This document shows, piece after piece, positions 34,207 to 43,599 of a stretch of DNA of 64,000 bases. The DNA comes from UBA2259 sp964543485. Its GTDB lineage: Bacteria; Patescibacteriota; Dojkabacteria; SC72. The stretch lies in the NCBI GenBank assembly GCA_964543485.1, contig CAZIYI010000001.1, positions 62,001 through 126,000 of the forward strand, read 5' to 3'. The translations under genes were made by a program, and so were the position numbers. The notes under the pieces were generated by a model. That model did not search any database, was not told the DNA's origin, and saw only the letters and a list, made by a program, of their open reading frames with translations. Numbering within the stretch: the first letter of the stretch is position 1; the number at the start of each line of letters is the position of its first letter.

Positions 34207-36828
34207 TTAATCCCAACAGAAACCGTCTATCATCCCAGCAATATCCCTATAACAAGCACTTGAAGTATCCCAACCCAATGCTGCATTTTTAGCACCTTCT
34301 TCATCACAAGAAGAAGGAAGTGGCATCTGAGTTGCAGACACACACCCCCCAGCAGAAGTAACAAATTTATACCCACCTCCGTTTTTTGATAAATAATCAG
34401 CTCCCCATTCTGCCATAAGCGTACTATCACTACCTTGTATTTGATGTATTAATTCGTGTACTGAGAGACTAACAAAATAGTCACAAGAAGCACCTGATAC
34501 TTTTTCTCTACTACAATATATTTTATCAGAACTATAACACCAAGCCCAATCAATTAAGACGCACATAGGATGCCCAGGGCAATCTACTATTTCTAAAGAG
34601 GTACTTACAGGAGCGTAGTTTTGAGAAACAAAATCTTTCGCAATATTAAACGCATCTTCTAGTGTACCACCACCTACACATTCTGGTACATCTGGAGTTG
34701 GACCAACAGGTCCAACAATCGGTTCTACTGGTATAGGTTCTGTGAATCCATAATCAGGACATATTTCAACTTTACCAGGGATTACGTGTGTGTAGGAATA
34801 TACTTCTTTTTGCCATTTCCTCACTGATCCTGAACCTAAACTTACCATAAGAACAAATATCCCTATCACACCTAAAGCAAATAGCATACCAACAGTTGTT
34901 AATAATTTTCCTAATTTAATTATCAAATCAGTAAGAACCCATGTTACTGCTGTAACAAAAGCACTTCCTAAAGGTGTTAATACCAGACCCGCAGAACCAG
35001 CAATTGCTGTAACTAAAGATCTAACTAAAGTTTTTAATCCACCCTGGGTAATCCATGTTCCAAGAAGTTTTCCAGCACCCGATTTAATCATCCAATTCCT
35101 TAAACTCTTATTTTTAAGCAAGATTCGGGCGAATCTTGCTCTGTTTCGTACTAATACTTTATTAATAGATGATTCAATTGCGCTCTTAAATTTTGATGGC
35201 CAACTAAAAATATTGATAAGATTTTGTAACCCTTTAGCTTTTTTAAGAGTTGCTTCTATTCTCGCCAAATCCTTGGCAGATATCCCTGATGCCTTCATTT
35301 TTATTAGTGTAGTTTTCATAAAAGCATCAAAATCTTTGTTGGTAAGTTTATCATTAAACTTACCCAGAAGTTCTTTTTGAGATAACCCTTGAATATCTTG
35401 AAGCGATTCGAGCTGTTTACTAAGTAAAAATGCAAATCCCTCACCATTAAAGAAAAGCGTTCTAAGGGCTGCTTTAGGAGTTAAATAGTAAATAGTTTCA
35501 GACATCTTATTGTAAGTATTCGTGAACTTGTTCTTCCCCTCTTTGGCTTTAATTATATCAACCCCCCCAGCTTTACCAGAGGTGGTAGGACATAAGAATG
35601 TATTTTTCCTTGCATCAAAAAAATCTCCTTTTAAAACACTAACAACTAGATTGGGTGCAAGAATTCCTCCATACACTCTATTTATTGAATCAACCCATCC
35701 CTCTATTTTCCCCAGAGGAGCGAGAAAATTGTTTCTATCTCCTAACGCTCTTCTAGCCATTTCACCTAATTGTATTGCTTTCTCAATTTCTACTTTCTTA
35801 TCAGCATCTGTTTCTTGTTCCAGTGCTTTTTTCAAATTATTTAACTGATTCTCATTTCTGAGATTTACCATTAAACGGCTCTTTTCATATATTTTTCTTT
35901 TTTTCTCTTCTTCAGTTCCAGAAGAAGCACCCTTTAGGGCTTCAACCTTTCCGTCAAGATAGTCAGTTTCTAAAGTTCTATACAATTCCGAGTTTGAAAG
36001 ATCGATTTTGTCAGTCCCCTTTCTACTGTGAGTTGCTAAAGAGAAATTTTTTGCCTCCTCTCTTCCATATCTCTGAACAAGATATTCTTGGACACTTTCA
36101 CTCGCAACTCCCCCTCCCCAGTCTTTGGAAACATCTGTTTTACCAGTTTTAGGATTCTTAAAAATTGTTGGCCCAGTTTCGGTTAATCTATCCATGAATT
36201 CAAATTTTTCTTGCTCTCCCATTGAATCCCATCTTTTACCAAAAGTCTTTCTTCCGATTAATTCTATGCTTCTATCTCTGGTGAAATCAGAATTAGAAAG
36301 AGTATCTAGTCTTATGTTCTGACCTACTGCTCTGTTGACTTTGTATTTTTCCGAATTCTCATTTGCCCCTGCACGAGCTAAAGCAATCTCTTTTGCTTCT
36401 AGATCACCATATTGATGAGCCCACGCAGTGGTAAGATAATCATCCATTACTTCGCCCAAGAATCTTATTCTATTAGCTTTTCTGACCCCTTTCCCTCTAT
36501 CAATTTGTTTTTGTATAAATGTATTCGGATCTCGTAAGAAATCTATTACATTATTAGAGCTTATGGAAACCTTTGTTTGATCATCCAGTTTGAAATCGGC
36601 AAGTTTTATATCCAACATATCATTAAACTCATCGATTATGTTGTTAGTAATAAACGCACCAGGCATCTCTAATGATGCTGCTAGCGCATCAGTTAACATA
36701 CTTTCTCCAGAGATACCAGTTGGTTTAATAGGTCTTCTTTTATCAGGACTTTTTTTAGATTCCTTGAAGATAAAATCAAATATAGAACCTAATGCATCGT
36801 AATTTTCTTGTTTGCTTCGTTGAGCCAT
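34207..36828 (-). CDS. Large membrane protein with external HExxH metallopeptidase-like domain
   Basis: 873 aa. The first 580 residues are hydrophilic, basic and helical (presumably cytoplasmic), with many Lys/Asp/Glu clusters. Hydrophobic segments lie at about 595-690 (LVTAIAGSAGLVLTPLG; LLTTVGMLFALGVIGIFVLM). A Pro-rich linker (PIPVEPIVGPVGPTPDVP) leads to a Cys-rich C-terminal domain containing HELIH (791-795) with a candidate third ligand Glu807 in AEWGADY, a gluzincin-like spacing. The Cys pairs suggest disulfides and an extracytoplasmic site. It follows the VirB6-like gene by 14 nt. No known full-length family recognised. Confidence 0.75.
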   Translation of the reverse strand: MAQRSKQENYDALGSIFDFIFKESKKSPDKRRPIKPTGISGESMLTDALAASLEMPGAFITNNIIDEFNDMLDIKLADFKLDDQTKVSISSNNVIDFLRDPNTFIQKQIDRGKGVRKANRIRFLGEVMDDYLTTAWAHQYGDLEAKEIALARAGANENSEKYKVNRAVGQNIRLDTLSNSDFTRDRSIELIGRKTFGKRWDSMGEQEKFEFMDRLTETGPTIFKNPKTGKTDVSKDWGGGVASESVQEYLVQRYGREEAKNFSLATHSRKGTDKIDLSNSELYRTLETDYLDGKVEALKGASSGTEEEKKRKIYEKSRLMVNLRNENQLNNLKKALEQETDADKKVEIEKAIQLGEMARRALGDRNNFLAPLGKIEGWVDSINRVYGGILAPNLVVSVLKGDFFDARKNTFLCPTTSGKAGGVDIIKAKEGKNKFTNTYNKMSETIYYLTPKAALRTLFFNGEGFAFLLSKQLESLQDIQGLSQKELLGKFNDKLTNKDFDAFMKTTLIKMKASGISAKDLARIEATLKKAKGLQNLINIFSWPSKFKSAIESSINKVLVRNRARFARILLKNKSLRNWMIKSGAGKLLGTWITQGGLKTLVRSLVTAIAGSAGLVLTPLGSAFVTAVTWVLTDLIIKLGKLLTTVGMLFALGVIGIFVLMVSLGSGSVRKWQKEVYSYTHVIPGKVEICPDYGFTEPIPVEPIVGPVGPTPDVPECVGGGTLEDAFNIAKDFVSQNYAPVSTSLEIVDCPGHPMCVLIDWAWCYSSDKIYCSREKVSGASCDYFVSLSVHELIHQIQGSDSTLMAEWGADYLSKNGGGYKFVTSAGGCVSATQMPLPSSCDEEGAKNAALGWDTSSACYRDIAGMIDGFCWD

Positions 36829-36842
36829 TGTTTAATAATTAA

Positions 36843-38309
36843 CTAACCTTTAAATAGCCCTCCCACAAATGGGATCTTTTGCATACTTGCTTTAACATTT
36901 CCCATTCCTTCTTTAAAAGCAGGAGATGTGTTTGCTGGTAACCATGTTTCTAAGAATTTTGGAGCTTGGGCTGCAAAATAGAGAGAGAATATTCTAAATA
37001 TTGCAAGTAACAAGGCACCCCAACCGGGACTGATATTAGGGCTATCAAAATCGCCAACCAATCTTAAAGGAAGATATATATTACCTTGAAAATTAATAGC
37101 ATTTGGCAAATTGATAATAAATAATACTAAAGGAAATACTAGTACATTCCTTATTATTGACAGAAGCCAATTTGTAATCATACGATTATTTCCTGGAATT
37201 GCACCCAAAGTTATTTGTAGAGGTCCTAATATTACTGTAATTAATAAAGTAAAATATGCTTTAAACAAAGTAATCAATACTTTTATTGCTCCAAAGAGAA
37301 CAATACCTACAACACATAGAACAATAAACATTCCAACTGCTCCTAAGACAGGACTAGATGCAAATATTGCAGTAACTAGAGCACCTTTTATTATACCTGA
37401 GAGCCCGGCATTGGTTCCACCCAAGCTATCGTCCAAAAATGGTTGAATTCCCAGTCCTGATATAACAGAATCAGTAAAACTACGAAAAGACCCAGATATT
37501 ACGGATTTCATAATATGTCCGAGTGTAGATATCGGGGCGACATTATCAGGACCAAGCATTTCTCGAATTATTAAGTTCAATATTCCACCCAGATCAATTA
37601 TCAAACCTGCAATAGCAAAACTAAAAGTTGCAATTATCAAAGATATAATTACTCTTGGTAAAACATTTCCTAACGTTACAATTGTTTGTCCTCCTAATTT
37701 ATTCCTAAACATTATCATAAATCCGGCAGCTATCATGATAAGAACAAAAACTATATAAGAAATATTTAAAGATTTTGTCCATAGCCCGGTTATACCTGCA
37801 TTTGATAACTCTTCGTATCCAGTTGCAGCGTAAATACTCGTAGATCCATCTTTGTAACCAGGAACCCACTGTTGTGCAAGATGTGAGGAGACATTTATCA
37901 TTGGATAATTGGCATACAAAGCATCACTAGCATCTGTAGTCATTCCTAACAACCCTCTTTTTAGATCATGAGGTATACTTTGATTTATTTCAATATCTTC
38001 ATAATTTGGTGTAAGCTCTGGGGCCATAAGCGTAACCCCTGCCCAGGTAATATTAACAATACTTAAACCCTCATGACTATTGATATTATCTTCTTCGCAT
38101 TCTGTCCCACTTGCCGTGTTGTGCAAACACTTTGTGCCCTCCCAAGCTGGAGATATTCCCTCTGTTAAGCCCTCTTGTGCATATGTTCCAAATGTAAAGA
38201 AGAAGACTATTATTGTAGAAAAAAATCCAAAAGATACTTTAAAACTCTTCCGAAGGAGATATCCTTTTACAAAAGAAATAAAGTTATAAATTCTTTTTGA
38301 AATATTCAT
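36843..38309 (-). CDS. VirB6/TrbL-like multi-spanning membrane protein
   Basis: 488 aa. A signal-like segment at about 24-44 precedes an external loop of about 140 residues with two Cys. Then come about seven membrane helices (near 185-205, 222-250, 300-330, 330-360, 385-410, 435-455), with Gly-rich loops and GFMIMFRNKLGG after the first. The topology and MxF-R-K-GG loop resemble the inner-membrane channel of type IV secretion systems as found in CPR genomes. No VirB4 or VirD4 ATPase is in the window. The assignment is by topology and loop pattern only. Confidence 0.6.
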   Translation of the reverse strand: MNISKRIYNFISFVKGYLLRKSFKVSFGFFSTIIVFFFTFGTYAQEGLTEGISPAWEGTKCLHNTASGTECEEDNINSHEGLSIVNITWAGVTLMAPELTPNYEDIEINQSIPHDLKRGLLGMTTDASDALYANYPMINVSSHLAQQWVPGYKDGSTSIYAATGYEELSNAGITGLWTKSLNISYIVFVLIMIAAGFMIMFRNKLGGQTIVTLGNVLPRVIISLIIATFSFAIAGLIIDLGGILNLIIREMLGPDNVAPISTLGHIMKSVISGSFRSFTDSVISGLGIQPFLDDSLGGTNAGLSGIIKGALVTAIFASSPVLGAVGMFIVLCVVGIVLFGAIKVLITLFKAYFTLLITVILGPLQITLGAIPGNNRMITNWLLSIIRNVLVFPLVLFIINLPNAINFQGNIYLPLRLVGDFDSPNISPGWGALLLAIFRIFSLYFAAQAPKFLETWLPANTSPAFKEGMGNVKASMQKIPFVGGLFKG

Positions 38310-38335
38310 ATATTATGTATAAAATAAATTAACTA

Positions 38336-39763
38336 TTATGGACCAATATCTCGATCAACTCCTCTAGTTCCTTTTACTTTTTCAAGTAAAAATTTATTAT
38401 ACTCTACATCTGTTGGAGTAGCATCTACAGTAGGAATATCATCATACTCATTAACTTTTCTCTCCTTATAAAGATGAGACATATCCCAAGCACACCTAAC
38501 AGTTGCCTGAATTAGTGTTCCCTCAATTTCAACTTGACAATCTGTTAAATAATACTTCTTTTTACCTAAATCTGTTGACGGTATAGATACAACCATATTC
38601 CTTGTATCCATAAATGTATTAGTACATGCAGATTCACTTGCACAGTCTTCATCAGATCCAAAAGGAGAGGACATCATAAGAACAATATCATCTGTAGAAA
38701 TACATTCTGGATTACCCTCACTAAAGAAATAACATTTAAAAAAGTTAAGTATTACTTTAATTTGATTAACAATAGAAGATTCTTCTGTACCCCAACCAAA
38801 TATATATTTTAAACGTTCAACCGATTGAGTAAACACATCAATTCTACATGCCTCATAAGGGATTTCGCCTTCCTTCCAGTCCCAATCAATAAAATCTGCA
38901 CTTTGACACTCATCTATTCGCTCAAGAGTTTCTTCCTTCTCATTGGGTGCTCTATAAAAAGAATCTTGCAGAAATTCAGAAATAACATTAGACTTTTGAG
39001 GATTTACATTTGATATATTATTATATTTCTTGTCTTCGCACTTATTACCTAGTTCTTTTTCTAGTGCAATATCACCATCTGCAGACTTCGCATCAGTATC
39101 ACTAAATTTGAGAAAATAATCAGTCTTAAAAGGTACATCTTCTTTAATACCCTTATATTCATAAATATTGTTATTTGGAGGAAGCATAGAGTTAGCCAAT
39201 TCCTCATCAATTTGCTCTCCTGCTGGTTTAAGAGTGTAAGAATCTTTTTTTATCAATCTATTAGAATCTTTAACTTCAACCCCTGAATAGAGTTCTAATG
39301 GAATAGTAACTCTAATTAATTTTAAAGGTGTATCAAAAGATATATTAAACCCCCCCTTATCTTTTGCACCATACTCTCCATAAAAGGGGACGTCTACCTC
39401 GCTATCTCTATAACAAATAGATTCTGTCTTTATCTCCATAATGTTATCATTTTTACATTGCACAGAAGAATTTATTGCTGATAATACTTCAGAATTGTTT
39501 TTAGAAGTCTCCTCTGCAATTTTCATAATGGTATTCTCCAATTCCTTTATTTCATAGGTTTTTAATATTTCTTCATTAGGTAATAATTCTTCTAAAGATA
39601 TAATTTCATCAAATTCTTGATTTTTTGAAGAAAGAGATTTGAGATCAATAGTTTCTTTGTCTGACTTTGAAAAGTTAACAACAAATATTATAAACATGGA
39701 AACAAATACCATTGAAAGTAAAAACAATATAGGTTTTAATTTGTTTGAAACTCTTCGATACAT
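38336..39763 (-). CDS. Unknown Cys-rich secreted/anchored protein of the envelope cluster
   Basis: 475 aa. One membrane helix at about 12-32, rest external. It has 11 cysteines spread over residues 105-440, consistent with disulfides, and an acidic low-complexity stretch near 35-75. I recognise no domain. It is 17 nt after the FN3 gene and 26 nt before the VirB6-like gene, so it is cotranscribed with them. Confidence 0.7.
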   Translation of the reverse strand: MYRRVSNKLKPILFLLSMVFVSMFIIFVVNFSKSDKETIDLKSLSSKNQEFDEIISLEELLPNEEILKTYEIKELENTIMKIAEETSKNNSEVLSAINSSVQCKNDNIMEIKTESICYRDSEVDVPFYGEYGAKDKGGFNISFDTPLKLIRVTIPLELYSGVEVKDSNRLIKKDSYTLKPAGEQIDEELANSMLPPNNNIYEYKGIKEDVPFKTDYFLKFSDTDAKSADGDIALEKELGNKCEDKKYNNISNVNPQKSNVISEFLQDSFYRAPNEKEETLERIDECQSADFIDWDWKEGEIPYEACRIDVFTQSVERLKYIFGWGTEESSIVNQIKVILNFFKCYFFSEGNPECISTDDIVLMMSSPFGSDEDCASESACTNTFMDTRNMVVSIPSTDLGKKKYYLTDCQVEIEGTLIQATVRCAWDMSHLYKERKVNEYDDIPTVDATPTDVEYNKFLLEKVKGTRGVDRDIGP

Positions 39764-39780
39764 TTATATTTTTCAAATAT

Positions 39781-41394
39781 TTAATTAAGTAATAATCCAT
39801 AATCCGTTAACAAATCAACCTTTCCTCCACCTACCTCTCCTAACTTACTTACATCCAATTCTATCTCATTTAATGATAGATTAAAATCATATTTATTACC
39901 TATAGCACCAAGAATATAAATCTGTAATATATCAGCATCAGAAAAAGAGAAATACGAAGAACCATCCTCGCTTCTTACATCCCCTATAACTAACTCCCAT
40001 GTACCATTAGTATCAGGTAAAACAGAAACATAACCAGAACTACCAACCGTACCTAATTCATCATTGTCAATAATCTTTCCAACTAATACTAAATCAGATA
40101 GGTCATCAGAATTAACAACCTCTCCTACCCTAGTTTCTAAAGGAGGAGAAGAAGAGAGTGTAGAAAAAGTTTTAAACGTATATTTCTGCCCATCGTAATC
40201 ATATACATCATCACCTGAATATATCTCAAAGTAGTATGTAGTATCTGGTTGTAATCTACCACTCTCTATGTAATGAGAGTAGTACTCTCCCTTTTCAGTA
40301 TAGGTATCTCTTGAATCGACAATCTCCTCAGTTAACTCTGTCTTACTAGTACCATATTTAACATATCCCTCCTCTTTTTGAGATGATCTCCAAGAGATTA
40401 CAGCATAAGTATCTGTTAAATTTGTTACTGTTACAGTATCCTCTCCCGATTCCATCTCTATACTCCCTGCACTTGCAACTAAATCTTCCCACTGAACATC
40501 CTGTCTTCTCGTGTACGCTTGAGGTTGAACAGGAACAACTGGTTTTACAGGTTGCTCTGGTTCTTCCGGTTCCTCCGGCTCTTCAGGAACAATAATCTCC
40601 TGAGAAGTACCTAAATCTGCAATATCAGGGAAATACTCTAACAAACTACTACCAAGAACCTCTTCTAACTGAATTGATTGAAGTAGTTTCCCCTTATTAT
40701 CAAAAAGAGATGAATATGCACCCTCTAGTACCCCCCCTCTGTCTACACCACTTCGTGCAAGAACTGTAAGACTCGTACTTTCCGTTACCTGGAGAATACT
40801 TTTATCCGATACACTTCTAATTGATGACAAGTCTAAAGTCCAATTCCCAGTAGTAGGAACTTGAGTAGAAACAGGATATGTACTTTTATCACTAAAAAAG
40901 ACATAAAGTATCACATCATCCAAATTACTTCCTGTAATCGAACCGTACACAGGATTAGGAATTGGAGTAGTATCACTAATTGGAGCAGTTGAGAACTTAT
41001 ATTCAACCCCCTCCTTATTCTTAAACTTTTTACCATCTGAAAGTATTATAAAAGAATACTCAGTAGATGGCTCTAAGCTATCCAAAACAACATAATGAGA
41101 CACCTTGTTGAAGCTACTCCGACTATCCTGAATGGGACTTTGTTCAACCCCATTAAGAATAGGGACAACATATCCACTGGTCTTTTTCTCTGTGACCCAA
41201 CTTACTGTTAGAGAATTTGTAGTTATATTCGATATCAATACATCCTGCGGTGTAGAATCTGAACCCGCATTAGCAATAAATTGAACACCCTTGTAAACAA
41301 GAAAAACTACTGCAGGAATCCCAAACAGCAGTACTAAAACCAACCCTAACTGTCTCTTCTGATGTGGAGTTAAATTCATCTTTCTATGATACAA
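39781..41394 (-). CDS. Membrane-anchored protein with two fibronectin type III domains
   Basis: 537 aa. A membrane helix at about 13-35, then an FN3 domain (about 45-135: SLTVSWVTEKKTSGYV...HYVVLDSLEPSTEYSFIILS), a beta-rich spacer, a Pro/Glu-Glu linker (PEEPEEPEEPEQPVKPV) near 275-290, a second FN3 domain (about 320-405: YAVISWRSSQKEEGYVKYG...HYIESGRLQPDTTYYFEI) and another beta region. The FN3 subtype recurs in the small protein at 61532. It is the second gene of the minus-strand envelope operon. Likely an adhesin or structural surface protein. Confidence 0.82.
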   Translation of the reverse strand: MYHRKMNLTPHQKRQLGLVLVLLFGIPAVVFLVYKGVQFIANAGSDSTPQDVLISNITTNSLTVSWVTEKKTSGYVVPILNGVEQSPIQDSRSSFNKVSHYVVLDSLEPSTEYSFIILSDGKKFKNKEGVEYKFSTAPISDTTPIPNPVYGSITGSNLDDVILYVFFSDKSTYPVSTQVPTTGNWTLDLSSIRSVSDKSILQVTESTSLTVLARSGVDRGGVLEGAYSSLFDNKGKLLQSIQLEEVLGSSLLEYFPDIADLGTSQEIIVPEEPEEPEEPEQPVKPVVPVQPQAYTRRQDVQWEDLVASAGSIEMESGEDTVTVTNLTDTYAVISWRSSQKEEGYVKYGTSKTELTEEIVDSRDTYTEKGEYYSHYIESGRLQPDTTYYFEIYSGDDVYDYDGQKYTFKTFSTLSSSPPLETRVGEVVNSDDLSDLVLVGKIIDNDELGTVGSSGYVSVLPDTNGTWELVIGDVRSEDGSSYFSFSDADILQIYILGAIGNKYDFNLSLNEIELDVSKLGEVGGGKVDLLTDYGLLLN

Positions 41395-41417
41395 GGTACC
41401 AATATCAATATCAACGA

Positions 41418-41753
41418 TTAGCTATCAGATCTCTTGGAAGAAATGCCCTCTAAAATTCCAGAACCAATAGCCATAATAGAAGTAATCTTTTTTATTGGTA
41501 CCAAAACAGCACTATTCACTTGATATACAGTACCTTTTACAGTACTAACCATCCCTTCTACATCACTGATAATTCCATTTGCCACTCTTAAAGTTTCCTG
41601 TGCATCAATAACAATTTTCTTAGCTTCCTTAATTGTATTCCCAGATTCTTTGAGTAACATTGCTAATTGATATAGAACAAAACAAACAAAGAATGTAAAA
41701 ACACCAATAATAATCATCCAGTACAAACTTGGTATACTCTCCATTTTGATCAT
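41418..41753 (-). CDS. Small membrane protein, DUF948-like
   Basis: 111 aa: one membrane helix (about 10-31), then an amphipathic helical stretch (LLKESGNTIKEAKKIVIDAQETL) with heptad-like spacing and VKGTVYQVNSAVLVPIKKI. This resembles short DUF948-type proteins. ATG at 41744 is an alternative start. It is the first gene after a consensus promoter and leads the envelope operon. Confidence 0.65.
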   Translation of the reverse strand: MIKMESIPSLYWMIIIGVFTFFVCFVLYQLAMLLKESGNTIKEAKKIVIDAQETLRVANGIISDVEGMVSTVKGTVYQVNSAVLVPIKKITSIMAIGSGILEGISSKRSDS

Positions 41754-41774
41754 AGTGTAAATTTAATATATATA

Positions 41775-41804
41775 ATTATGCTTGTATTTACATACTAATG
41801 TCAA
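41775..41804 (-). promoter_or_regulatory. promoter for the envelope operon
   Basis: TTGACA (41804-41799), 18-nt spacer, CATAAT (41780-41775) on the minus strand. Start near 41768. It overlaps the divergent rsmE promoter. Confidence 0.7.
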
Positions 41805-41810
41805 GCTAAA

Positions 41811-41819
41811 TGGTATAAT
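41811..41819 (+). promoter_or_regulatory. extended -10 box abutting rsmE start
   Basis: TGG-TATAAT, ending 6 nt before the rsmE ATG (41825); CATACT at 41791-41796 is a weak -35 with 17-nt spacing. The mRNA should start at or next to the ATG. Confidence 0.65.
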
Positions 41820-41824
41820 TAAGT

Positions 41825-42553
41825 ATGAATAGATTCTTTATTAAACACAAATTAAATATTGATGACACTGTCCATCTCTCAGATTCGGACAGTGAATTCG
41901 TTATAAATAGCATCAAATTAAAAGTAGAAAATTTCATTGAAGTAGAAACATATGATGCTGTATATTTAGCTGTAATTACGGACATATCTAAGAATTCTGT
42001 TGAGGTTGAGATATTAGAAGAGATTGGGAAAAAAGAAGAACAAAATCTCCATGATTTAACAATATTACAATCCCTTATTGGAGATAATAAATTTAACTTT
42101 TTCTTAGAGAAATCAATTGAAATAGGTATTGACCGAATTATCCCAATAGAATCTTCTTACTCAACAATAGATAGAAACAAAGCATTAAAGAAGTTTGGAC
42201 TTTGGAAAAAAATAATTAAAGATGCAACAGAACAATCTAGAAACATCACTCCTACAATATTGGAAAAACCAATTAAATTAAAAGATCTCTTGATTAAAGA
42301 TATACCTAATAGAATATGCCTCTCAACCGAAAATACATCCTCTATAAGTCTAGATAGATATTTTGCAAAAACTAATATAAAAGAACCAACAATAATTGCT
42401 ATCGGACCAGAAAAGGGTTGGAGTAGTAATGATATTGAAATATTTAGGAGTTTAGATTTCACCTTTATTAAACTTAAAGGTAATATATTAAGAACTGAAA
42501 GTACTGGATTGGTAATAGGGAGTATAATTAAATACTTAAAAGGAGAAATATAA
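41825..42553 (+). CDS. rsmE: 16S rRNA (uracil-1498-N3)-methyltransferase
   Basis: 242 aa SPOUT methyltransferase. An N-terminal PUA-like part (MNRFFIKHK) precedes LQSLIGDNKFNFFLEKSIEIGIDRIIPI, KKIIKDATEQSRN, the SAM-knot IGPEKGWSSNDIE and LKGNILRTESTGL. It methylates U1498 at the decoding site. Its stop overlaps the next ATG as TAATG, so the two rRNA methyltransferases are coupled. It appears to be translated from a leaderless mRNA. Confidence 0.95.
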   Translation: MNRFFIKHKLNIDDTVHLSDSDSEFVINSIKLKVENFIEVETYDAVYLAVITDISKNSVEVEILEEIGKKEEQNLHDLTILQSLIGDNKFNFFLEKSIEIGIDRIIPIESSYSTIDRNKALKKFGLWKKIIKDATEQSRNITPTILEKPIKLKDLLIKDIPNRICLSTENTSSISLDRYFAKTNIKEPTIIAIGPEKGWSSNDIEIFRSLDFTFIKLKGNILRTESTGLVIGSIIKYLKGEI

Positions 42554-43578
42554 TGGGAAGAAAGAGAACAAGAAACAATTACAAGAAACCGAGAAGTTTT
42601 AACAAAGATTCGGAATCAAAATACTTTACAAAAGATGATATCTTTATTTCCAGAATGGCTAGTATTCTAAGAATCCCAAAGAATGCTGTTTTAGAAACAT
42701 TTAACCAGAGAGCTTTAACAACAATTAGGTTAAATTCGTTGATGGGAAATCCTAGGGATACTTTAAGAAGATTAAAATCTAGGGGCTATGAACTTAAAAG
42801 TGTACCATGGTCTCTAAATACATATGTTGTAACTAATCGAGACAAAGGAGAGATTTCTCAAATAGATGAATATAGAGAGGGTACTTTTTACATACAAGAT
42901 TTGTCTAGTATCTTAGCGACATTAGTACTAGATCCAAAACCAAATGAAAAAATAGTAGATGTTTGTTCTGCACCAGGCAGTAAAACAACACATATTGCAG
43001 ATTTAACAAAGAATAAAGCAATTATAATTGCTAATGATATAGAGGTAGGAAGAACTAACTCCCTTCGCAATGTAATAGAGCAATTCGGAGCAACTAGTGC
43101 AAAGATTACTCTAAGTGATGGAAGAGAGTTTGGGAAGAAGTATCCTGACTATTTCGACAAAGTACTTTTAGACGCCCCATGTAGTGGAGAGGGGAGAATA
43201 TACATGAGAGGACAGAAACCTTTAAGATTTTGGAGTGTAAAAAAAGTAAAATCCTCAGTTATGATTCAAAGAGAATTACTTGAATCTGCTTTTAGAACTC
43301 TTAAAACTAATGGCACTTTGGTATATTCAACATGTACACTAGAGCCAGATGAGAACGAAGGTGTATTAACGACATTGTTAAACAATCATAAAAATGCTCA
43401 GATAGTTGATATTGATATTGTAAATACTCAAGCGTTTAAGGACTACAAAAAACATATTACAAGAGGTATTACTCACTGGAGTGGTAATCAATACCACCCA
43501 TCTGTTAAAAATAGTATAAGGATACTCCCATCGTCTGAAATGATGGGCTTCTTTATAGCAAAGATAGTAAAAAAATAG
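42553..43578 (+). CDS. NOL1/NOP2/Sun-family RNA m5C methyltransferase
   Basis: 341 aa. N-terminal RNA-binding part (about 1-110), then a SAM-binding core: FYIQDLSSILATLVL, VDVCSAPGSKTTHIA, ANDIEVGR, LLDAPCSGEG (motif IV Cys) and VYSTCTLEPDENE (motif VI Cys). Both catalytic cysteines are present. The family methylates cytosine C5 in rRNA (RsmB, RsmF) or tRNA; the substrate cannot be told. An AGGAG Shine-Dalgarno lies 7 nt before the ATG inside rsmE. Confidence 0.93.
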   Translation: MGRKRTRNNYKKPRSFNKDSESKYFTKDDIFISRMASILRIPKNAVLETFNQRALTTIRLNSLMGNPRDTLRRLKSRGYELKSVPWSLNTYVVTNRDKGEISQIDEYREGTFYIQDLSSILATLVLDPKPNEKIVDVCSAPGSKTTHIADLTKNKAIIIANDIEVGRTNSLRNVIEQFGATSAKITLSDGREFGKKYPDYFDKVLLDAPCSGEGRIYMRGQKPLRFWSVKKVKSSVMIQRELLESAFRTLKTNGTLVYSTCTLEPDENEGVLTTLLNNHKNAQIVDIDIVNTQAFKDYKKHITRGITHWSGNQYHPSVKNSIRILPSSEMMGFFIAKIVKK

Positions 43579-43593
43579 GGGAGTTACCCCCTA
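43569..43593 (-). terminator. pnp terminator, possibly bidirectional
   Basis: On the minus strand TAGGGG and CCCCTA pair around a 6-nt loop and are followed by seven T. It overlaps the last codon of the convergent methyltransferase gene; on the plus strand the hairpin is followed by TTCTATTATT, so it may stop both. Confidence 0.8.
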
Positions 43594-43599
43594 CTTCTA

